Shown one piece after another: positions 6,608 to 12,341 of a DNA stretch of 12,341 nt; the stretch's first letter is position 1, and every line of letters starts with the position of its first letter. Source of the DNA: Firm-04 sp045617625. Its GTDB lineage: Bacteria; Bacillota; Clostridia; Oscillospirales; Ruminococcaceae. A model generated the notes under the pieces. That model saw only the letters and a list, made by a program, of their open reading frames with translations, had not been told where the DNA came from and ran no database searches. The stretch covers positions 1 to 12,341 of the forward strand of contig JAZLJA010000056.1 in NCBI GenBank assembly GCA_045617625.1. The letters run 5' to 3'. The translations under genes and the position numbers were made by a program.

Positions 6608-7360
6608 ATGTTGAAGAATTTGTTTGAGGATTCAGAGGATATCATAGTCCAAAAGCCGAATCAATCACTTTTAGAAGCGATAAGAGCGCATGATAACAAA
6701 GTGGATAAGATTGATCGGAATACAAAAACATTTGCTTTGATATTTGTGATTGTATCGGCGGTGGTATGGATCGGGGGAGATATTGCAGGTTTCAATTCTG
6801 ATATTGTTTTGACATTCGGGTTGATGACATTGTTCGGATATCCGCTGATACGGGTGATCGGTGCGCTTTGGGTCGGCAGACCGTCTGTCAAAAGGCGTTC
6901 TGAAGAACTGTCGATGAAAGCATTGAATGAAATGGATATTCCTGATGATGCCTGCGAAATAGAACTTCTGTTTCCGAAGACACTTCAGAATGATTTCAGT
7001 CAAAAAAAGGATGTTTGCGCTGAGAATCGGCAGCATCTTGTATATGCGGATTCTGAGGCACTGTATATTGTTCATGTTACCGGAACGGCAAGATTACCGT
7101 TTTCATTCATGGAACCATGGAATGAATCGGAAAACAAAATAGCAATCCGTTTTTGGCTTCAAAGTGAACGTCCCGCGGCGTACTATCATGACGGTGTCCA
7201 AAAGAAACAGCAGCTCGTTTCACTGATTCCTTTTATCGGATTGTTTGTGCCTGACACTTATCTGATACCGTATCGATATACCATTGTCCATACAGCCAAA
7301 AATGATTATCTGCTTTGTGTTCCGATCTATGAGACGGAGAAAATACAGGGGATCAGATAA
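6608..7360 (+). CDS. Unrecognised membrane protein with two N-terminal helices
   Basis: 250 residues. ATG at 6608 is chosen because AAGGAG (6593-6598) lies 9 bases before it; an upstream in-frame GTG at 6590 would overlap that site. A charged, helical N-terminus (1-40, rich in D, K, E) precedes two hydrophobic segments (about 41-60 and 65-88) joined by a short loop. The soluble C-terminal part (91-250) has a hydrophobic patch (QLVSLIPFIGLFVPDTY, about 203-219) but no motif I know. The gene sits 84 bases after the ATPase without a clear promoter of its own. Codon use is ordinary. Function unknown. Confidence 0.75.
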   Translation: MLKNLFEDSEDIIVQKPNQSLLEAIRAHDNKVDKIDRNTKTFALIFVIVSAVVWIGGDIAGFNSDIVLTFGLMTLFGYPLIRVIGALWVGRPSVKRRSEELSMKALNEMDIPDDACEIELLFPKTLQNDFSQKKDVCAENRQHLVYADSEALYIVHVTGTARLPFSFMEPWNESENKIAIRFWLQSERPAAYYHDGVQKKQQLVSLIPFIGLFVPDTYLIPYRYTIVHTAKNDYLLCVPIYETEKIQGIR

Positions 7361-7367
7361 TCCGATG

Positions 7368-7403
7368 ATATCCCGTCTGCCTGCGAAAATCTGAACGGGA
7401 TAT
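7368..7403 (+). terminator. Hairpin after the 250-residue membrane protein gene
   Basis: ATATCCCGT (7368-7376) and ACGGGATAT (7395-7403) form a 9-bp stem around an 18-base loop, 7 bases after the stop codon. The tail has only three T in a row (7403-7405), so it may stabilise the mRNA end or act as a weak terminator. Confidence 0.4.
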
Positions 7404-7470
7404 TTGTGAAACCGCAGAGAGGCTGACAAGAATGAATCCAAAGAAATCATCATGATCGGAGCGTTGCCAA

Positions 7471-8112
7471 ATGCCATTCGATTTTAAGAAAGAATACAAA
7501 GAATTTTATATGCCGAAGCAGAAACCGCAAATCGTGAATGTCCCGAAAGCGAACTACATTGCCGTGCGGGGAAAAGGCGATCCGAATGAGGAAAACGGTG
7601 AGTATCAGTTGGCAATCAGTGTGCTTTACTCAGTCGCCTACATGCTGAAGATGAGCTACAAGACCGATTATCGCATTGAGGGCTTTTTCGATTATGTTGT
7701 ACCGCCGCTGGAGGGTTTCTGGTGGCAGGAGGGTGTTGACGGAGTTGACTACACCGACAAATCAACTTTCTGCTGGATCTCCGTCATTCGGCTGCCTGAT
7801 TTCATCACAAAGAAAGACTTTGAATGGGCAGTGGAAACCACAGCAAAAAAGAAAAAAACGGATTGCTCCAAAGCCGAGTTCCTGACCATAGACGAGGGAC
7901 TGTGTGTGCAGGTCATGCACATCGGCGCATTTGATGATGAACCGCAGACTGTTGAAATCATGGAGCAGTATATTACCGAAAACGGATATGAAAGCGATTT
8001 TTCCGACACGCGCCTGCATCATGAGATCTATCTTTCCGATGCGAGAAAGGTCGCACAGGAGAAATGGAAAACGGTCATCCGACATCCGATCAGGAAAAAA
8101 GGAAACAGCTGA
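7471..8112 (+). CDS. GyrI-like small-molecule-binding domain protein
   Basis: 213 residues, cytosolic. The pattern is that of stand-alone GyrI-like proteins: IVNVPKANYIAVRGKGDPNE (about 21-40), then a Tyr/Leu-rich helix (VLYSVAYMLKM) and the GFWWQEGVDGVDY stretch (aromatic cluster near 90), and LCVQVMHIGAFDDEP in the second half. These domains share a fold with the ligand-binding part of AraC/BmrR-type regulators, but no DNA-binding domain is present here. GGAG lies 9 bases before ATG at 7471; a later ATG (residue 14) would still keep the domain. A lysine run (KKKKT) near 125-130 is notable but within the domain. The gene ends 78 bases before a convergent gene with no clear terminator between them. 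Ligand unknown. Confidence 0.82.
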   Translation: MPFDFKKEYKEFYMPKQKPQIVNVPKANYIAVRGKGDPNEENGEYQLAISVLYSVAYMLKMSYKTDYRIEGFFDYVVPPLEGFWWQEGVDGVDYTDKSTFCWISVIRLPDFITKKDFEWAVETTAKKKKTDCSKAEFLTIDEGLCVQVMHIGAFDDEPQTVEIMEQYITENGYESDFSDTRLHHEIYLSDARKVAQEKWKTVIRHPIRKKGNS

Positions 8113-8190
8113 AAAAGCAGCGTTCCATCGCCCAGAGATATTCATATTCCTGCGCTTTTATCGTTCAGAATGTCATCATTTGCGGTATCA

Positions 8191-8637
8191 TCATTTTTTC
8201 TTTTGGTAGAAAATAAATCCGTCTTTTTCATAGGCTTTTGTATAACCTGTCTTCTGATAAAACGCATTTGTTCTCACATTCCAGCTTGGCGTATCCAGAT
8301 TGATTTCACGAACATCCGTGAACTCGTTTTCAATGCATTCCATCAAAAGGATTCCATAGCCTTTTCTATGATAGATGCTGTCAATAAAAATACGTCCGAT
8401 ATATAAGCTTTTGTGATTCTCATCCGGAAAAAGAATCGCAGCTCCGATTACTTTCCCATTGAGTTCCGCTTGATATAAATGCCCTTCTTCTGCCATTTGT
8501 CTGTGCCATTCAACTGAATCATAATCAGGCGGACAGTCTCCTTCTTTTCCTCCGACACAGGTATCTGTTTCAAATGCTCTGATAGACATCCGAACGATGT
8601 TTTCGATCTGTGTATGTTCCGCTTTTGTAATTTTCAT
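8191..8637 (-). CDS. GNAT-family N-acetyltransferase
   Basis: 148 residues. GGGAG (8647-8651) lies 9 bases before the ATG at 8637. Motif A is clear: YIGRIFIDSIYHRKGYG (79-95), the RKGYG turn binding the acetyl-CoA pyrophosphate. Motif B follows with NAFYQKTGY (124-132). The family moves an acetyl group from acetyl-CoA to an amine; the substrate cannot be read from the sequence. Length is normal for a single-domain GNAT. The gene is convergent with the GyrI-like gene and probably has its own promoter near 8720. Confidence 0.9.
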   Translation of the reverse strand: MKITKAEHTQIENIVRMSIRAFETDTCVGGKEGDCPPDYDSVEWHRQMAEEGHLYQAELNGKVIGAAILFPDENHKSLYIGRIFIDSIYHRKGYGILLMECIENEFTDVREINLDTPSWNVRTNAFYQKTGYTKAYEKDGFIFYQKKK

Positions 8638-8704
8638 TTCATGTTTCTCCCAGTCTGTAAAATTGATGTGTCCGTTTGCGTTGGATTACGATTTTTAGTA
8701 TGAA

Positions 8705-8728
8705 GCTGCTTGCAGCAACAGTATATCA
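8705..8728 (-). promoter_or_regulatory. Possible promoter and operator-like palindrome for the GNAT gene
   Basis: On the minus strand TGATATACT (8720-8728) fits an extended -10, without a good -35. The predicted start falls in an inverted repeat, GCTGC-TT-GCAGC (8705-8716), which could be a repressor site. The leader to the GNAT start would be about 75 bases. Confidence 0.3.
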
Positions 8729-8748
8729 CAACCCTATGTATGATAGCC

Positions 8749-8786
8749 GCGCTCGTCGGGATGAAATCTCGGCGGGCGCTCTTTTT
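8749..8786 (+). terminator. Plus-strand terminator without an obvious gene
   Basis: A 12-bp GC-rich stem (8749-8760 with 8768-8779, three G-U pairs), a 7-base loop and T-run at 8782-8786. The T-run is on the plus strand only, yet no plus-strand gene ends here; both flanking ORFs are on the minus strand. Confidence 0.6.
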
Positions 8787-8979
8787 AATTTTTCGCGTAA
8801 TTGTAACTGCTGATCTGATATTCGCTGATTTTTGCGATCGGAAGATTTTGGAGCGATCCCAAATAGATGAGTGTTCCATTCAGGATGATTGCTTCCATAT
8901 CGTCAACCCCTGACCAATGCCATCCGCCGATCAGCCGAATGACAGGATACGGTTGATCTTCTGCACATTCGATCTGCAT
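8785..8979 (-). CDS. Doubtful 64-residue ORF behind a strong promoter
   Basis: The frame reads MQIECAEDQPYPVIRLIGGW and ends in SYNYAKN. It is soluble, mixed in composition and without a known motif. In favour: a very good minus-strand promoter (9040-9068) starts transcription about 54 bases before it, and no other minus-strand ORF of note occurs there. Against: no ribosome site before ATG at 8979, and the frame stays open upstream without a start codon, so it may be the remains of a longer gene. I do not recognise it. Confidence 0.35.
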   Translation of the reverse strand: MQIECAEDQPYPVIRLIGGWHWSGVDDMEAIILNGTLIYLGSLQNLPIAKISEYQISSYNYAKN

Positions 8980-9039
8980 AGTACGCAGGCAAGCCCGACA
9001 TATAAACTTCTGCCATAACCTTCTGTTGTTCTGCTTTCG

Positions 9040-9068
9040 ATTATACCAAACTGACTTGAAAAAGTCAA
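9040..9068 (-). promoter_or_regulatory. Strong minus-strand sigma-A promoter
   Basis: TTGACT (9063-9068), 17 bases, then TATAAT (9040-9045) with an extended -10 TGG. It points at the 64-residue ORF. A short GACTT/AAGTC inverted repeat lies inside the spacer region and could be an operator. Confidence 0.7.
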
Positions 9069-9170
9069 ATGCTGATGAATGCGTTTGTCAATGATATCTT
9101 GCGGTTTTCATTTCACAAGATCATGAAAAGAAATGCTCACGAGGGATGTGTGAATATTGCACGGTATCTA

Positions 9171-9199
9171 TTGACATTTCATCGGAATTGCAGTATAAT
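9171..9199 (+). promoter_or_regulatory. Consensus sigma-A promoter for the 896-residue dockerin protein
   Basis: A perfect TTGACA (9171-9176), a 17-base spacer and a perfect TATAAT (9194-9199). Transcription should start near 9206. It is divergent from the promoter at 9040-9068, about 100 bases away. Confidence 0.92.
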
Positions 9200-9205
9200 A
9201 GCAAC

Positions 9206-9338
9206 ATAATAAGATGGCTTGTATATCGTTTATATACTGAGCTGAGGATGATAAATTGATGCATACAGCCTTTTTGATACGCCGTAGGGACTTCGGAACG
9301 AAGCGGGGTATTCACAAGGAGCAGAGTGGAGGGCTTTT
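9206..9338 (+). promoter_or_regulatory. Structured 5' leader with possible attenuator
   Basis: The leader of about 133 bases can fold in two ways. A terminator-like stem pairs 9216-9224 with 9263-9270 (GGCTTGTAT with ATACAGCC, one bulged T) and is followed at once by five T (9271-9275). A competing hairpin, GTATAT-CGTTT-ATATAC (9221-9237), uses four bases of the same arm. Next to it, 9276-9312 folds into a three-part stem: GATAC with GTATT, CCG with CGG, CTTCG with CGAAG around GAA. The ribosome site GGAGGG lies 5 bases before ATG. I cannot match this to a known riboswitch class. Confidence 0.4.
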
Positions 9339-12029
9339 ATGAAAAAAATGGCAGCGATCTCGCTTGCTGTGCTGCTTGCGATGTTTTCCGCACCGCTGAG
9401 TAGCGTTCATGTCAATGCTGAAACGCTTGTAACAAAAAAGTTTGATCTGGGCGGACTTGGCACAGCAAGTGGTTATATTGGTGTATCCGCATCAGACGGC
9501 TATACTGCTGCAAAGGGATATGGTTTTGCGAATACAAGTGCCGTAGAAGATGTTTCGGCAAGCGGGGCAGGTGCTTTGTCAGATGCCGTTCGCTTCAAAT
9601 CAGATGTTGCGAACCACATATTCAATGTTGATCTGCCAAAGGGTGTTTACAAGATTAAAGTAACAACAGGCGATGTGAAGTCCACAACAATTACAGCAGA
9701 GGGAATACCACAGCTTTTCTTTCTGACGGGGAATAATGCTGTTGATACCTTTACCATTCCTGTCACAGACGGACAGCTGAATATATATGCAGGTTCGGGT
9801 GTGGGAACAGTATTTTCCATCAGTGCGTTGGAAATTGAGCAGATATCATCAGATACCGTCACCAAACCGACGATATGGATTGGCGGTGATGCCGCTGCTG
9901 CAAGCTATTACAATATCACAGAGGATGACATTCACGGCTGGGGACAGTATTTATCGAATTACGTTGATACAGATATATATGATGTGCGCAATATTTCCGC
10001 AAGCGGAGTGACTGCAAAAGCACTGAACGATTCTCTCTTTCCAACTGCTGAATTCTATGGCAAAAAAGGGGATATTCTTCTGCTGGCTGTCGGCATAAAT
10101 GATTATATTAAAGAATATCAGGCACATGGTGATACGGTTGATTCTACGGAATATGTTACATATATGGAAAAAATGATTCAGCGTGCAAAAACAAAGGATA
10201 TGACTGTTTATCTTGTGAAGCAGCACGGTCAGCTGAATGATGCAATGAAGTATCCGCTGCCGACGCAAAGATGGTTCAATAGTGTGCTTGATGAAATAGC
10301 TGAAAAAGAGCAGACCGGAATCATTGATCTGTTCCGTCCATGGCTGGAGCTTACGCTGGTGAACAGATTTTTCGAGCAGAAAACGTACTATACCGCAGAT
10401 GGACTGTATCTGAATGCGCTTGGTGCGGATAAAATGGCAGAACTCGTCAGTCAGCAGCTTTTCCCAAGCAAAGAACCGTTCAAAGGAGAAGCAGGCTATG
10501 ATATCAGCAGTTCACCGACAGCAATTTACGAAACAGAATCCGCAGGCAAAGCAATCTCCAATCCGCACAAAGGCTTTGTCATGACAGCATATACACCTGA
10601 TATGTTAGGCAGCGGTTATCAGTACGGCATCGGCGGTTCGGCGGAGAATCAAGCATGGAATGTGGTGACGATCGTCAGCGGTTCACCGTACTGGAAAGAC
10701 CTGAATCCGAAAAAAGGTGTTTACAACTGGGACGAAATTGACGGAATGCTGGAAGCGTGCGAACAGTACGGACTGACATACGGCATCCGTATCATGCCGT
10801 TTACGTCCTATCTGAAGGAAGATTGTGTTCCGCAGTGGGTCTATGATGCAGGCGCAGAGAAATACACGGCAGAGTTAAGAGATGAACCCGGAGAAATCGA
10901 ATTCCCCAAATGGGATGATCCGATATATCTGGACGCACATAAGGAGTTTGTCAAAGCATTGGCAAAAAAATATGACGGTGATCCCAGAGTGGAATTTATT
11001 GATGTCAGACCGTTCGGTGATTACGGAGAATGGCATAATTCCTTTGCAGTCGGAGATGAAAAGTTTATGCCCTCTCTGGAGATTCAGAAGGATATGCTGG
11101 ACTGCTATGCGGCTGCTTTTGATCAAACGACGCTTGTGCTTCCATCCAATGCGCGAGGGGAGATCTATCAATATGCACTTTCCATCGGGATCACCAAGCG
11201 GGATGACGGTCTGATCTCCATTCCGAATACCGAATGGAGCCTGATCCCGGCATACGATGCGAATATGCCTGTGGTCGGTGAGAATTACTGGCCTTATGCA
11301 TGGATGCGCGACGCCGTCAGAGAAGATGAGTATTCCTATGTCAACTGGACACCGCAGCGTTTCCGCGAAACAATCGAGATTCCGCATATGTCGATTTTTG
11401 CACTCGATCAGGACAGTCATTGCAGCTATGAATTCTATCAGGAGCAGAAGGATGTCATTGATGAAATGTGCAATCGGATCGGTTATAATTTCACCGTCAC
11501 CTCTGCTGCACGATATGAAGATAAACTGGTCGTGAGAATCAAAAACACAGGTCTGGCACCCGCATACTTCAATATTGATCTTTGTGCGGAGATCACAGAT
11601 GCCGAGGGAAACAAGCTGAAATCCATCGGAAATCCGCTCAGAATTGAGAACGGCTCATTCCATGACGGAGAAGAAAAGGCGTTCCTGTTTGAATATGACG
11701 GTACCCTCGATGAAAACGCAGTGATCTGCCTTGCTATGTATGACGCAGATAATCCGCTTGTCAAAGGCAAAAATCCGACGATACGGTTTGACAACAAAAA
11801 CACACTCATCACGAACAGACTGCAGCTTGTGCAGACAGAAGCTGTGATTGGTGATGTCAATGCAGACGGCACTTTCAATACGGCAGATTTGATTTCGCTG
11901 CAAAAATGGCTGCTTGTTGTTCCCGATACGCATCTTGCAGACTGGAAAGCAGCCGATTTGAACGGAGACAATCAACTGAATGCGGTTGATTTAAGTCTTT
12001 TGAAACGCTTGTATATACGCGCATCTTAA
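9339..12029 (+). CDS. Secreted dockerin protein: degenerate SGNH domain plus barrel-like glycosidase domain
   Basis: 896 residues. A signal peptide (MKKMAAISLAVLLAMFSAPL, cut near 27) leads to a beta domain (about 30-168) like the N-terminal domain of CE12 rhamnogalacturonan acetylesterases. An SGNH-like domain follows (about 177-376). It keeps the GWGQYL, SG and GIND (252-255) blocks, but the nucleophile position is Ala185 (GGDAAAA instead of GDS) and the usual DGxH is DGLY with Tyr357, so esterase activity is unlikely. From about 400 to 712 a barrel-like domain starts with NPHKGF and contains VYNWDEID, DYGEWH (Glu564), NTEW (Glu632) and VVGENYW (Glu648), reminiscent of clan A glycosidases or DUF4874/DUF4832 proteins. 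Residues 716-832 resemble an immunoglobulin-like domain. A type I dockerin closes the protein (838-892; DVNADGTFNTAD and DLNGDNQLNAVD). Domain names are by eye; the substrate, perhaps pectin or hemicellulose, is inferred. Confidence 0.85.
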   Translation: MKKMAAISLAVLLAMFSAPLSSVHVNAETLVTKKFDLGGLGTASGYIGVSASDGYTAAKGYGFANTSAVEDVSASGAGALSDAVRFKSDVANHIFNVDLPKGVYKIKVTTGDVKSTTITAEGIPQLFFLTGNNAVDTFTIPVTDGQLNIYAGSGVGTVFSISALEIEQISSDTVTKPTIWIGGDAAAASYYNITEDDIHGWGQYLSNYVDTDIYDVRNISASGVTAKALNDSLFPTAEFYGKKGDILLLAVGINDYIKEYQAHGDTVDSTEYVTYMEKMIQRAKTKDMTVYLVKQHGQLNDAMKYPLPTQRWFNSVLDEIAEKEQTGIIDLFRPWLELTLVNRFFEQKTYYTADGLYLNALGADKMAELVSQQLFPSKEPFKGEAGYDISSSPTAIYETESAGKAISNPHKGFVMTAYTPDMLGSGYQYGIGGSAENQAWNVVTIVSGSPYWKDLNPKKGVYNWDEIDGMLEACEQYGLTYGIRIMPFTSYLKEDCVPQWVYDAGAEKYTAELRDEPGEIEFPKWDDPIYLDAHKEFVKALAKKYDGDPRVEFIDVRPFGDYGEWHNSFAVGDEKFMPSLEIQKDMLDCYAAAFDQTTLVLPSNARGEIYQYALSIGITKRDDGLISIPNTEWSLIPAYDANMPVVGENYWPYAWMRDAVREDEYSYVNWTPQRFRETIEIPHMSIFALDQDSHCSYEFYQEQKDVIDEMCNRIGYNFTVTSAARYEDKLVVRIKNTGLAPAYFNIDLCAEITDAEGNKLKSIGNPLRIENGSFHDGEEKAFLFEYDGTLDENAVICLAMYDADNPLVKGKNPTIRFDNKNTLITNRLQLVQTEAVIGDVNADGTFNTADLISLQKWLLVVPDTHLADWKAADLNGDNQLNAVDLSLLKRLYIRAS

Positions 12030-12134
12030 ACTGCGTCTTTCGCACCGAGCACTGCACACGATATCAATTCAGCCGCACAGCGATTTCGGACGGATCTGTC
12101 CTTCCTATGCATGAGCTTATGCGTAATTGAACTG

Positions 12135-12341
12135 TCAGAAAACACAGCACAGAATAATGCATATTAGTACACCAACGGAGGATATGACTAATGCAGATTT
12201 AGCTTGTAAAAGTTGCCATGTGTCATCTTCAATAATCGCGGAGTAAGGGCGTTTTTCTCTGTACTTTACGTTAATCGTGTCACCGATATTATATTTCCGA
12301 CTTTTTTTCAAAAGAACAGTCATTTGTCTGGTTTCGTATGT
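12135..12341 (-). CDS. C-terminal end of a small DUF3592-like membrane protein (partial)
   Basis: The frame is open to the window edge and ends with TGA at 12135-12137. It reads TYETRQMTVLLKKSRKYNIG, then DTINVKYREKRPYSAIIEDD, then a hydrophobic segment (SALVISSVGVLICIILCCVF) at the very end. The Y-x-x-G-D-x-x-x-V-x-Y block followed by P-x-x-A-I-I resembles DUF3592 proteins, whose soluble beta domain is held by terminal membrane helices. An internal ATG at 12323 has no ribosome site and falls inside the conserved region, so the gene most likely begins outside. The 105 bases between it and the convergent dockerin gene hold no clear terminator. Confidence 0.6.
   Translation of the reverse strand, partial: TYETRQMTVLLKKSRKYNIGDTINVKYREKRPYSAIIEDDTWQLLQAKSALVISSVGVLICIILCCVF

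Noticed and set aside
8985..8997. 13-base match (CGGGCTTGCCTGC on the minus strand) to the DUF3795 coding sequence at 2887-2899, hinting at a decayed copy
   Set aside because: One or two 13-base matches are expected by chance in 12 kb on both strands, and the similarity does not extend convincingly.
9241..9312. c-di-GMP riboswitch suggested by CAGCC and GCGGGGTATT in the dockerin gene leader
   Set aside because: The conserved GGGCAAA and GCAAAGCC core of the GEMM-I class is absent.

Overview
The window looks like chromosome of a Gram-positive, fibre-degrading gut or rumen Firmicute, most likely a Ruminococcus-type Oscillospiraceae. Two large secreted proteins carry type I dockerin repeats (the plug of cellulosome enzymes) and a third dockerin-like remnant is visible. 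Promoters are canonical TTGACA-17-TATAAT, ribosome sites are strong AGGAGG/AGGGGG types, and the substrate-binding protein is a lipoprotein. The genus is an inference from these traits.

Layout. 1-195 (-): start of a small helix-turn-helix protein that runs out of the window, set directly against a 17-bp terminator hairpin. 253-2523 (-): a secreted multidomain esterase, CE3-like SGNH domain, CBM22-like domain, dockerin, CE1-like alpha/beta hydrolase. 2741-3600 (+): a strong promoter, a Cys-rich DUF3795 protein, a three-helix membrane protein and a terminator. 3630-3789 (-): a frameshifted dockerin-like remnant sharing that terminator from the other side. 4109-6523 (+): a complete polar amino-acid ABC importer (lipoprotein, permease, ATPase) in which a strong terminator and a new promoter lie between the binding protein and the permease. 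6608-8112 (+): an unrecognised two-helix membrane protein and a GyrI-like domain protein. 8191-8637 (-): a GNAT acetyltransferase. 8640-9338: small regulatory signals, a doubtful 64-residue ORF and two divergent strong promoters. 9339-12029 (+): an 896-residue secreted dockerin protein. 12135-12341 (-): end of a small membrane protein, cut by the window edge.

How it fits together. The two dockerin proteins would be exported and docked on a cellulosome scaffold. One should remove acetyl and possibly feruloyl groups from xylan. The other joins a CE12-like SGNH domain that has lost its catalytic Ser and His to a (beta/alpha)-barrel-like domain with candidate catalytic Glu residues, an immunoglobulin-like domain and a C-terminal dockerin. 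The importer and small genes between them are ordinary housekeeping or accessory functions with no visible mechanistic link. I see no CRISPR array, rRNA, tRNA, complete insertion sequence or defence system. The most unusual item is the 896-residue protein, followed by its structured leader, the dockerin remnant and the promoter-in-terminator of the importer.
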